6,955 nt of DNA from Balneolales bacterium (GTDB lineage: Bacteria; Bacteroidota; Rhodothermia; Balneolales; Natronogracilivirgulaceae). The stretch spans positions 1-6,955 of the forward strand of contig SKIC01000084.1 of assembly GCA_007116685.1 (NCBI GenBank), in the 5' to 3' direction. The notes under the pieces were generated by a model, which saw nothing but the letters and a program-made list of their open reading frames with translations, searched no databases and had not been told where the DNA came from. Position 1 is the first letter of the stretch. Each line of letters starts with the position of its first letter. Both the position numbers and the translations under genes were made by a program. Positions 1 through 6,490 of the stretch are shown here, in pieces.

Positions 1-603
1 CCGTGATTTGAACCAAAATGTTGCATAAATAAGAACAGGAATCATCGATAATGCAACGACGGATAATTCCCAACTCATGGTAAACATGAAGTACAGGATG
101 AAAAATATCCTGAATATGTCACCAATGATGTTTACCACGCCTGAGGAAAGTAAATCCCCCAGAGCTTCAATGTCGTTTGTAGTTCGGGTAATTAAGCGCC
201 CGATTGGATTCTTATCGAAAAATTGAACGTGAAGCGTTTGTATTTTTTCGAAAACTGCTTTGCGAAGATTAAACAGAGATCCTTGCCCTACCCATCTGGT
301 TATGTAGGTGTTGAAAACAAGCAAAAATGATTCTGCCAGCAGTACTATAAAATAGAGTACAATTATACGAAACAGCCCCTCCGAGTCTGAAGTGGCCATG
401 TAATCGTCTACTGCAATTTGCGTTAGATAAGGTCTGTACGGACCAAGAAAAGCAATAACAAGCGTAAGTCCTATAGCAAGTAATACGAACCACTTATAGG
501 GCTTTACATAAAAATACAGGCGTCGAATCAGATTAGAATCGACGCCTTTATTATTCTTTCCGGTTTTACCGGATGACTTTTTCTCAGAGTCTGTCGTAGT
601 CAT
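1..603 (-). CDS. ABC exporter half-transporter, N-terminal part (partial at window edge)
   Basis: This is the first 201 codons of an ABC-type exporter subunit; the gene runs off the left edge with no stop codon. I read it by reverse translation from the ATG at 601-603. After a hydrophilic Lys/Ser/Asn-rich leader (residues 1 to about 24) come hydrophobic segments at about residues 38-55, 78-97 and 155-175, and another starting near 178. The cytoplasmic loop has the exporter-fold features LRKAVFEKIQTLHVQFFD (about 113-130) and NPIGRLITRTTNDIEAL (about 132-148), typical of type IV (MsbA/BmrA-like) transmembrane domains. The ATP-binding domain lies outside the window. The start overlaps the rnz stop by 20 bp, so translation is probably coupled. 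Together with the other half-transporter two genes upstream, it most likely forms a heterodimeric drug or lipid exporter in the inner membrane. I infer that this is the YheH/TM288-like partner with the intact catalytic Glu. The substrate is unknown. Confidence 0.9.
   Translation of the reverse strand, partial: MTTTDSEKKSSGKTGKNNKGVDSNLIRRLYFYVKPYKWFVLLAIGLTLVIAFLGPYRPYLTQIAVDDYMATSDSEGLFRIIVLYFIVLLAESFLLVFNTYITRWVGQGSLFNLRKAVFEKIQTLHVQFFDKNPIGRLITRTTNDIEALGDLLSSGVVNIIGDIFRIFFILYFMFTMSWELSVVALSMIPVLIYATFWFKSR
518..547. repeat. 9-bp perfect inverted repeat inside the 5' end of the ABC gene
   Basis: AGGCGTCGA at 518-526 is the exact reverse complement of TCGACGCCT at 539-547, separated by 12 nt; two further pairs are possible inside the loop after a mismatch. 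It lies about 19 to 29 codons into the second ABC half-transporter, so it also encodes the VDSNLIRRL segment. On the minus-strand transcript it is followed by a U-rich but interrupted stretch, and on the plus strand by TTATTATT. It could form an RNA hairpin early in the coding region. One repeat of this length is near what chance gives in 7 kb, so a role is speculative. Confidence 0.35.
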
Positions 604-2053
604 CAAACGGAGCTCGAGGTGTTATAGGTAAACCAGAAGGACCGGATTGGTCTCTTCGGTCATTATCTCTACGATTCCTGTTTTGATAATCCCTATCACG
701 GTTATAATCGCGACTGCGATCACGATTATAATCTCTGTCTCTGTTATCTCTATTGTCTCTGTTGTAATCACGATCACGATTGTAATCGCGTCTGTCTCCA
801 CGATTGTAATCACGATCTCGGTTATTGTAATCTCTGTCTCTGTTGTTATAGTCACGGTCACGATTATAATCACGTCTGTCTCCGCGGTTATAATCTCTGT
901 CACGTGAGTAACTTCTTCTGTCATCGCGATTGTCGTAGCGGTCACGGTTGTAGTCTCTTCGTTGACCACCACCACGATTATCGTATCTCCTACCGCCACC
1001 ACCGTGACGCTTAAACGAAGGTCTTCCACCGGAACGGGGTTTGAATCCTCTGCCGCCCATAGGCTTTCTGCCACGTGGCTTGTTACGGATGTCTACCAAT
1101 TCAACTCTCGGAGAAAGAATACCTTTTTCCTGCTCAGGATCTGTCATAATCCCACGTAACTCAGTAGCAAGCCACGTATCCTGAAATACAGTTCTAGCTT
1201 CTTTAAGCAATACAAACTGGTTAGTATATCTGGCTGAGAAATGGCTTATTACCAATCTTTTCACATCTGCTGTTCGGGCAACAATTGCTGCTTCCTGAGC
1301 AGTTGAGTGACCGGTTTCAGCAGCTTTTTCTTTTAAACTTTCACCAAAAGTAGCTTCGTGATACAATATTGTTGCTTTTTCAGCAATGCGGATAGCATTT
1401 TCACAAAATCGCGTATCAGTAACATAAGCAAAGCTATTTCCTTCAATAGGCTCACCTACAATTTCTGCAGATTTTACAACTGTACCGTCGTCAAGAGTAA
1501 CATCGTTGCCAGCTTTTAGTTCTTTGTACTGAGCATCTTCAGTAATTCCAGCCTCCTCAGCTTTTCTGGCATCAACTTTACCCGGCTTATCCTTTTCCTG
1601 AAATCTATACCCTAAGCAGAACTTATGATGATTTAAAGGTCTTGCTTCAACGAAGAAGTCATCTTCATCAATTAGAATCTCATGCTCAAAATCTTTTTCA
1701 GCTACTTCTTTAAAAATGAGTTCAAAAACCAGATCAACACCTGCAATTTCGAGGTTTGTTTCCACGAATTTTTTAATCCCTTCGGGCCCAACAATCACGA
1801 GTTCTTTCTCTCGACGTTGCAGTTGGAATGTGGTCAGTAGACCGGGAAGACCAAAAATGTGATCACCATCGAGATGACTAATGAAGATATAGTCAATCTT
1901 TGATCTTTTGATACCCGCTTGCAGAAGTCTCATCTGACAATTTTCTCCGGCATCAAATAAATACACGCTACCCTCTCTCCAAAGTGCGACCGACGAAAGG
2001 TGGCGAAGTGCTGTGGGGGTCGCAGATGCGACACCAAGTGGCATTACAATCAT
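584..2053 (-). CDS. rnz: Ribonuclease Z (tRNA 3'-endonuclease) with long RG/RDYN-rich C-terminal tail
   Basis: This is a metallo-beta-lactamase-fold endonuclease that removes 3' trailers from tRNA precursors in the cytoplasm. The catalytic part (residues 1 to about 320) has family length. It opens with LGVASATPT (6-14) and FDAGENCQMRLLQAGI (33-48), followed by the metal motif HLDGDH (60-65), H142/H143, TDT with D213, HEATF (232-236), GHST (248-251) and SHFSARY with H271. These line up with the B. subtilis RNase Z ligands, except that D62 replaces the usual second His. Bacterial enzymes are usually about 300-330 residues, but this one has 489. Residues from about 324 onward form a tail that is first Gly/Arg/Lys-rich (325-366), then RDYN-repetitive (366-461), and ends in PSGLPITPRAPFDDYDRL. 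The ATG at 2051-2053 fits the family N-terminus and has an AGGAAA-like ribosome site 4 nt upstream. The gene lies between two ABC half-transporter genes and overlaps the next by 20 bp. The family call is firm; tRNA-processing activity is inferred. Confidence 0.95.
   Translation of the reverse strand: MIVMPLGVASATPTALRHLSSVALWREGSVYLFDAGENCQMRLLQAGIKRSKIDYIFISHLDGDHIFGLPGLLTTFQLQRREKELVIVGPEGIKKFVETNLEIAGVDLVFELIFKEVAEKDFEHEILIDEDDFFVEARPLNHHKFCLGYRFQEKDKPGKVDARKAEEAGITEDAQYKELKAGNDVTLDDGTVVKSAEIVGEPIEGNSFAYVTDTRFCENAIRIAEKATILYHEATFGESLKEKAAETGHSTAQEAAIVARTADVKRLVISHFSARYTNQFVLLKEARTVFQDTWLATELRGIMTDPEQEKGILSPRVELVDIRNKPRGRKPMGGRGFKPRSGGRPSFKRHGGGGRRYDNRGGGQRRDYNRDRYDNRDDRRSYSRDRDYNRGDRRDYNRDRDYNNRDRDYNNRDRDYNRGDRRDYNRDRDYNRDNRDNRDRDYNRDRSRDYNRDRDYQNRNRRDNDRRDQSGPSGLPITPRAPFDDYDRL
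671..958 (-). repeat. Coding repeats for the Arg-Asp-Tyr-Asn tail of RNase Z
   Basis: Residues 366-461 of the RNase Z contain ten DYN triplets (starting at residues 367, 387, 395, 401, 408, 415, 423, 429, 441 and 449) plus one DYQ at 455, spaced mostly 6 to 8 residues apart by Arg/Asp/Asn. A heptad DYNNRDR occurs twice in tandem (401-414). The 13-residue block GDRRDYNRDRDYN occurs twice, at 391-403 and 419-431 (DNA 845-883 and 761-799). The DNA copies of the block differ at 5 of 39 bases, all at codon third positions and all synonymous. Arg and Asp alternate, giving a polyampholyte that should be disordered. The repeat also creates long spurious Ile/Thr/Val-rich open frames on both strands. 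Confidence 0.9.
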
Positions 2054-2082
2054 AGTTTTTCCTGTTTTATTGTTGAATTAGG

Positions 2083-2105
2083 TTTATCTGATTTCAACAG
2101 ATAAA
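2083..2105 (-). other. Small hairpin between ABC gene and rnz
   Basis: TTTATCTG (2083-2090) and CAGATAAA (2098-2105) are perfect 8-bp complementary arms around a 7-nt loop, in the 73-bp gap between the ABC stop and the rnz start. On the minus-strand transcript no T run follows it, so it is not an ordinary intrinsic terminator. TGTTGAA (2071-2077) can instead pair with TTCAACA (2093-2099). That pairing shares bases with the first stem, so the two structures compete. A processing site or a modest attenuator in front of rnz is possible. The stems are AT-rich and short enough to arise by chance. Confidence 0.3.
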
Positions 2106-2126
2106 TACATCCTTGTTTTATTTTTG

Positions 2127-3917
2127 TTAAATGTTGGCCAATTCTTCTTCTAAAAGTTGTTTTTGGTACATATTTGAGTAGTGACCTTTCATAGCCAGTA
2201 ATTCTTTGTGTGTACCTTGTTCAATAAGTTTACCATCTGACATTACCAGAATTTTGTCTGCATTCTGAACACTTGATATTCTGTGACTTATTATCACCGA
2301 CGCGCAATGTTTTAATTCTTTGTTAAAGTGTTGGACAATGGCATTCTCTGTTTTCGTATCTACAGCGCTTAACGAATCATCCAATAGTAATATTTCTGGT
2401 TTTCTAATTAGTGCTCGGGCAATTGTTGTTCTTTGTTTTTGCCCTCCGGAAAGCGTTATTCCACGCTCGCCTAAAACAGTTTCAAATTTTTTATCAAACG
2501 ATAGTATGTTGTCTAGTACTTCGGCCTTTGCTGCTGCTTGCTCTATCTCCTCATCTGTTGCATGATCAGTACCAAAACCGATATTATTTTTGATGCTATC
2601 TGAAAATAAAAATGTTTCTTGAGGTACAAAACCTATTTTTCTCCTGAGGTCAGAAATTTTTATCTCTTTTAAATCTTTATCATTTACCAAAATTCTACCC
2701 TTTGTTGGGTCAAATAATCGCGGTATCAGATTCACCAAAGTGGTTTTCCCACTCCCTGTTCGGCCAACAATTGCTAATCTCTCACCGGCTTTTAAGGAAA
2801 ATGACACATCGGTAATAGCGGGTTCTCTTGATTCAGGATATACAAAAGACACATTTTCAAAGACCAACTCTTTAAATGGCTCATCAAATTCTGAGGTTTC
2901 GGGTTCTACGAGAAAAGGCTCTTGCAACATCTGCTTCACTCTGCTGTAACTTGCCGCAGAACGTTGTAAGAGATTCAAGGTATATCCCAATGAAGCAACA
3001 GGCCAGGTCAAATATGCCACATAAACTATGAATTCAGCAATATTTCCAACAGTAATTTGTTCGGCAATAACCATCAATCCACCTTGCCAAACCACAAGTA
3101 CAGTAGATAATCCGATCAGTAAATTTAATGTGGGATGGAAAAGAGACTCCACAAAATCCAGCTTCAATTTTTTCTTTCTGTAAATGTCACTTTCCTGATC
3201 AAATCGCTGCTTTTCGAATGATTCTCGGCTAAATGCCTTAATTAATCTAATTGATGAGAATACCTCCTGCGCAATTCCTGATACTACGGCATATTGCTTT
3301 TGAATTTCATGAGAGCGCTTATTAATAAATCCACTTATCCAATATGCCAAAGCAGAGAGAAATGGAAGTGGCAGCAATGCCCAAAATGTTAATTGGGGAT
3401 TTACCAAAATCATAATGGTGATGATGATTCCGGCGCGAGTTATGGTATTTATGGTATACATAAATGCCGGACCAAAATATTCCCTGATTCGATTTACATC
3501 ATCAGTGGCTCTAGTGTATATATCCCCGGTGTTATTACTACTGTAATATCTTTGAGGCAGTTTTTGAAGATGGGCATAGATATCATTTCGGATATCGTAT
3601 TCAATTTTCCGAGACGCTACAATTAGCGTTTGTCTGGTTGCAAACAATAAAACACCATAAATAAAAGCTGCCAGAATTAAATAACCGGAGTTAACAGCTA
3701 AAACTTGTCCTGCTTCGGCAGAAAGTAAAGCATCTAAAACACCGTCGTATCCTTTATCAACATCGGCAGATAAGCGCTCTATTTCGTCCATTGACTGACG
3801 AATGAGGATTGGAACCCAAACCAGGAATAGATTGGCAACAGATAAAAAAAGGACACCTAACCATATGGTGCCCTTGTATTTGCTAAAGTAAGAATTGAGT
3901 TCTAGAAGTTGTTTCAC
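2127..3917 (-). CDS. ABC exporter half-transporter, degenerate catalytic site (YheI/BmrC/TM287-like)
   Basis: A complete 596-residue exporter subunit of the inner membrane: N-terminal transmembrane domain (about residues 15-310) fused to an ATP-binding domain (about 348-590). The hydrophobic spans at about 18-40, 76-95, 150-172, 175-196, 262-284 and 288-310 fit six helices. The nucleotide domain shows an A-loop Tyr (Y360), Walker A GRTGSGKT (385-392), Q-loop Q433, intact signature LSGGQ (489-493), Walker B ILLLDD (509-514), D-loop SAVD (517-520) and the switch His H545. D514 stands where the catalytic Glu normally follows the Walker B Asp. In heterodimeric exporters such as TM287/288 and BmrC/BmrD, this marks the subunit with the degenerate site. 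The start is GTG at 3915-3917, overlapping the preceding stop in GTGA; no alternative start occurs before Met43, which would remove the first membrane helix. The partner is probably the ABC gene at the left edge of the window. Substrate unknown. Confidence 0.95.
   Translation of the reverse strand: MKQLLELNSYFSKYKGTIWLGVLFLSVANLFLVWVPILIRQSMDEIERLSADVDKGYDGVLDALLSAEAGQVLAVNSGYLILAAFIYGVLLFATRQTLIVASRKIEYDIRNDIYAHLQKLPQRYYSSNNTGDIYTRATDDVNRIREYFGPAFMYTINTITRAGIIITIMILVNPQLTFWALLPLPFLSALAYWISGFINKRSHEIQKQYAVVSGIAQEVFSSIRLIKAFSRESFEKQRFDQESDIYRKKKLKLDFVESLFHPTLNLLIGLSTVLVVWQGGLMVIAEQITVGNIAEFIVYVAYLTWPVASLGYTLNLLQRSAASYSRVKQMLQEPFLVEPETSEFDEPFKELVFENVSFVYPESREPAITDVSFSLKAGERLAIVGRTGSGKTTLVNLIPRLFDPTKGRILVNDKDLKEIKISDLRRKIGFVPQETFLFSDSIKNNIGFGTDHATDEEIEQAAAKAEVLDNILSFDKKFETVLGERGITLSGGQKQRTTIARALIRKPEILLLDDSLSAVDTKTENAIVQHFNKELKHCASVIISHRISSVQNADKILVMSDGKLIEQGTHKELLAMKGHYSNMYQKQLLEEELANI
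3914..3917 (-). promoter_or_regulatory. GTGA stop/start overlap (translational coupling)
   Basis: On the minus strand the TGA stop of the oxidoreductase gene overlaps the GTG start of the ABC subunit by 4 bp. No good Shine-Dalgarno sequence precedes the GTG (the upstream bases are AT-rich with AATCC), so reinitiation by ribosomes finishing the upstream gene is the simplest way for it to be translated. Confidence 0.6.
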
Positions 3918-4957
3918 CGTTTGGATTTAAATTTATTCAGCCAGTGGTGAGCCAGCTTGTAACCGGAGAGAAATGCTCCTTCTACTCCAGGCTTTTCAAA
4001 GTAATCACCAATTAATGCTAACGGTGCCGGATGGTCTTCTAGTTCCATGAATGGCATTTTTAAATTTTTAATAGCTGATGAGTATCTCCAGTAGTGTACC
4101 TGAGCCCATGCGGGACGTGTAGCCCAATTACCGATAATAGAACCCAATTCAGCTGAAATGGTCTCTGCTACTTGAACAGAATCCATTTTTGAATTTGATC
4201 TGGCAAAATCAGCAGAGGAATGCGCAACCAATACCAATTCACTTCCTGTATCTCTCTTTGAAGATTCATTAGCGACGAATGAAATTTTGGCATTATTGGA
4301 TGAGAATGCTTTCCAATCAGGAGTTTCTGCTCCTTCATAACCAAACATTACAGAATAAGATGGATTGTACGTAATCTCATCAATTTCTCTGATTAGTTTT
4401 CTCACTGCCGTTTCGTCCTGAGCAGTTTGAACCAAACCATAGGCCTGAACGCCCGGAGTTGCAATGATGATGGCATCCAATTCATAAGTATTAAAACTTT
4501 GGAGATTGAGCATCCATTGCTTCTTCTTTACGGGGCTGCCGCCAATAAGAGTAATACCTGAAACTCGTTCCTCAAGTTTTACATCTACCCAACGTGAAAG
4601 ATATTTACCAATAGAATTAATACCATTTGGAGCCACATAAAATGACTGCGATTCACGATTAGGATGCTTAGAAAGTAACTCTTTTCCATCATGATAACCC
4701 AAATCTTGAGTCCATTCTTTTACTAATTCTTTATCCTCCAATTCAGAAATGAAAGATTTGAATTCTTCTGAATCAGCAGTAAAAAATCCGGCTCCATGAT
4801 CAGCTTTAACGCTATGGTCTTCATGAAAATAGCGTGTTGCCATTCGGCCACCGTAGCCTCTGCTCTTTTCGAATATAATTACTTCGTGTCCTGCTTTGGC
4901 AAGAATTCTTCCGGCTGTTAATCCGGCAATACCGGCTCCTATAATTCCAATGGTCAT
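3914..4957 (-). CDS. Renalase-like FAD/NAD(P)-dependent oxidoreductase (COG3380 type)
   Basis: A 347-residue flavoprotein of the amine-oxidase/renalase superfamily, expected in the cytoplasm. It begins with a Rossmann dinucleotide-binding motif, GAGIAG (7-12), and the acidic residue that binds the FAD ribose (E30). KSRGYGGRMATR (31-42) follows, the GGRMATR signature of the renalase-like family. DHGAGFFT (53-60), a WRYS element (289-292) and the C-terminal FAD-binding segment GDYF...GVEGAFLSGYKLA (317-336) complete the family pattern, and the length is normal. No signal peptide or membrane segment is seen beyond the hydrophobic Rossmann strand. The ATG at 4955-4957 sits directly before the Rossmann fold. 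Its upstream region is AT-rich with no clear ribosome site, as is common in Bacteroidota. The gene is 29 bp downstream of the AtuA-like gene and overlaps the ABC gene by 4 bp. Bacterial renalases oxidise isomeric dihydronicotinamides, but whether this branch does so is unknown. Confidence 0.88.
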   Translation of the reverse strand: MTIGIIGAGIAGLTAGRILAKAGHEVIIFEKSRGYGGRMATRYFHEDHSVKADHGAGFFTADSEEFKSFISELEDKELVKEWTQDLGYHDGKELLSKHPNRESQSFYVAPNGINSIGKYLSRWVDVKLEERVSGITLIGGSPVKKKQWMLNLQSFNTYELDAIIIATPGVQAYGLVQTAQDETAVRKLIREIDEITYNPSYSVMFGYEGAETPDWKAFSSNNAKISFVANESSKRDTGSELVLVAHSSADFARSNSKMDSVQVAETISAELGSIIGNWATRPAWAQVHYWRYSSAIKNLKMPFMELEDHPAPLALIGDYFEKPGVEGAFLSGYKLAHHWLNKFKSKR

Positions 4958-4986
4958 ATTTAATTTTCTAAACTTGGGTTAAAAAT

Positions 4987-6351
4987 TTAAGATACAAAGA
5001 GTTTCATTTTTGGGGTACAGGCCTCTTTTTTTATTAAAGCAGGCCAATATGCAACCACGTCACTTGCTTTTGGGCGTCCACCGGCAAAACCGGTAACACC
5101 ACTAGGTCCTGTAAGTATTAATGGAGCTATTTCCATTCCAAACCGGTTCAAATCTTCTCTGGATTCTGATGAGGCCGAAACTCTCATTACTACCTCATTG
5201 ATTTCAGAAACGTCCTTTTCGGTTACAGGTATTTCGCTGCATCCATTTAATCCGACAAATTCAGTATGAAACTCGTCCATTTGCAAACCGAGCTTATTTG
5301 CTCTTTTTTCGAGAATTTCGCCGCCTTTTTTAGCTTTTAAGTAAGCATCAGGCCAACTGTAAACCAATGTTGCCGATATTTTGTAACCAAGATGATAACT
5401 GGCAGATACCTTATAAAATGGTGTTGCCGGCTTACCTTTAATCCCGAAAACCTTAACTCGGTTTTCTTCAACATCTTCTAATTGAATTGTGGTAAAGTCT
5501 GCGATACAATCCGGAGTGATATATTCGGTTGGATCGCCAATTTCATAGAGCAATTGTTCTTTCACTGTGGCTGATGATACCAATCCACCGCTATTTTCAT
5601 GTTTGGTTACATAAAATGTACCATCAGGATGAGCTTCCACGATTGGGAAACCAATTTCTGTGAAATCTTCTACTTGTTGCCAATCAGTGAAATTTCCACC
5701 GGAACTTTGAGCGCCACATTCCAAAATATGACCGGCAACAGTTCCAATGGCCATTTTGTCCATATCATCGAAATTCCAGCCGAATTCGTGAATCATTGGT
5801 GCCAGGCATAGTCCGGTATCGGTAACCCTGCCCGTAATCACAACCTGGGCACCGGCTTCTAGTGCTTCTACAATTGCTTTTGCACCGAAATACACGTTCG
5901 CACTGAGTAAATCGTCTTTGACTTCTGTAATAGGCGCACCTGTATCCATATTCAGGAGTTCGTGTCCATCTCCAATTAGGCTGTCAATTTCATCAAGAAT
6001 GTTATCACCATATACGATAGCTACTTTCAAACCTTTTATACCGGCCTCATTAGCAACTTCGAGAATCGCATCCTTACAAGCTTTTGGATTAACACCACCG
6101 GCATTAGAAACAACTCTCACACCTTTTGTGCTTATTTCAGGCAATATCTCTTTAATTACTTGCACAAAATCACGAGCATAGCCGTGATCTGGATTTCTTA
6201 GTTTTTGTTTCTGCATGATGGACATGGTAACCTCAGCGAGATAATCCATCATTAAATAATCAATATCACCTTTTTTCACCTGCTGGATGGGCGCAATGGG
6301 TAAATCTCCCCAAAATCCCTGACCGGATGCTATTCTAATTTTGTCTTTCAC
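4987..6351 (-). CDS. AtuA/DUF1446 family protein (short form)
   Basis: A 454-residue protein matching the AtuA family (acyclic terpene utilisation; formerly DUF1446). Conserved-looking blocks are GQGFWGD near the N-terminus (10-16), NAGGVNP (83-89), ITGRVTDTGLCLAP (172-185), HILECGAQSSGGNF (208-221) and GPSGVTGFAGGRPK (415-428). AtuA is required for citronellol/geraniol breakdown in Pseudomonas, but its biochemical activity is not established, and homologues occur in many bacteria without a terpene pathway. Pseudomonas AtuA is longer and has an extra C-terminal domain of about 100 residues. That domain is missing here and is not encoded by the next gene. The start is GTG at 6349-6351: an in-frame TGA lies only five codons upstream and the next Met is residue 34, beyond the conserved GQGFWGD. 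No Shine-Dalgarno sequence is evident. It is the first gene of the minus-strand operon. No terpene or acyl-CoA genes are visible nearby, so a terpene role is not supported. Confidence 0.88.
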   Translation of the reverse strand: MKDKIRIASGQGFWGDLPIAPIQQVKKGDIDYLMMDYLAEVTMSIMQKQKLRNPDHGYARDFVQVIKEILPEISTKGVRVVSNAGGVNPKACKDAILEVANEAGIKGLKVAIVYGDNILDEIDSLIGDGHELLNMDTGAPITEVKDDLLSANVYFGAKAIVEALEAGAQVVITGRVTDTGLCLAPMIHEFGWNFDDMDKMAIGTVAGHILECGAQSSGGNFTDWQQVEDFTEIGFPIVEAHPDGTFYVTKHENSGGLVSSATVKEQLLYEIGDPTEYITPDCIADFTTIQLEDVEENRVKVFGIKGKPATPFYKVSASYHLGYKISATLVYSWPDAYLKAKKGGEILEKRANKLGLQMDEFHTEFVGLNGCSEIPVTEKDVSEINEVVMRVSASSESREDLNRFGMEIAPLILTGPSGVTGFAGGRPKASDVVAYWPALIKKEACTPKMKLFVS

Positions 6352-6448
6352 AGATTTAAACCATCAATATTTATGTATAACTGTAATTTCTTGAACTTCG
6401 GGTTTAGCGCATGGAACGACAATTATCTGGATGTCATTTTAGTCTTGT

Positions 6449-6475
6449 TTTTGTAAAGTGCTTGAACTTACAAAA
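6449..6475. promoter_or_regulatory. Inverted repeat TTTTGTAA-N11-TTACAAAA, candidate operator
   Basis: TTTTGTAA (6449-6456) and TTACAAAA (6468-6475) are perfect 8-bp inverted arms. Allowing one bulged A, the arms extend by two more pairs (GT/AC) around a GCTTGA loop. The element sits in the divergent region between the AtuA-led operon and the Fur-family gene, where an operator would be expected. It does not match the classical Fur box, and the 11-bp spacing is wider than in Zur or PerR boxes. It could equally be a transcript hairpin or chance. Confidence 0.35.
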
Positions 6476-6490
6476 TTGGCGCCTTAATAT
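6462..6490 (+). promoter_or_regulatory. Weak sigma70-like promoter candidate for the Fur-family gene
   Basis: TTGAAC (6462-6467) and TAATAT (6485-6490) are separated by 17 bp on the plus strand, about 95 bp before the regulator's start. The -10 matches the consensus at only 4 of 6 positions, and the primary sigma factor of Bacteroidota prefers a different element (TAnnTTTG), of which I found no good copy with a partner -33 box. The inverted repeat at 6449-6475 covers the -35, and the left arm of the second repeat covers the -10. Confidence 0.2.

Noticed and set aside
269..493. 74-codon Cys-rich minus-strand open frame
   Set aside because: It lies fully inside the ABC half-transporter frame, which has clear family motifs and continues to the window edge.
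518..547. Intrinsic terminator on the plus strand (GC stem followed by TTATTATT)
   Set aside because: No plus-strand gene precedes it, the T run is broken, and the stem lies within the minus-strand ABC coding sequence.
647..907. Open frame on the plus strand encoding an Ile/Val/Ser/Thr-rich hydrophobic peptide, and a similar one in another minus frame at 622-1074
   Set aside because: Both are alternative-frame readings of the RDYN repeat in RNase Z. Their composition follows mechanically from the repeat codons, and neither resembles a real protein.
671..958. Possible CRISPR array or tandem non-coding repeat
   Set aside because: Units are short, irregularly spaced and without unique spacers. 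Differences are mainly synonymous in the rnz frame, so this is a coding repeat.
5918..6181. Plus-strand open frames inside the AtuA-like, oxidoreductase and ABC genes (for example 5918-6181, 5599-5811, 2320-2565, 3393-3626)
   Set aside because: They are antisense to well-supported genes, show no recognisable domains and lack start signals.
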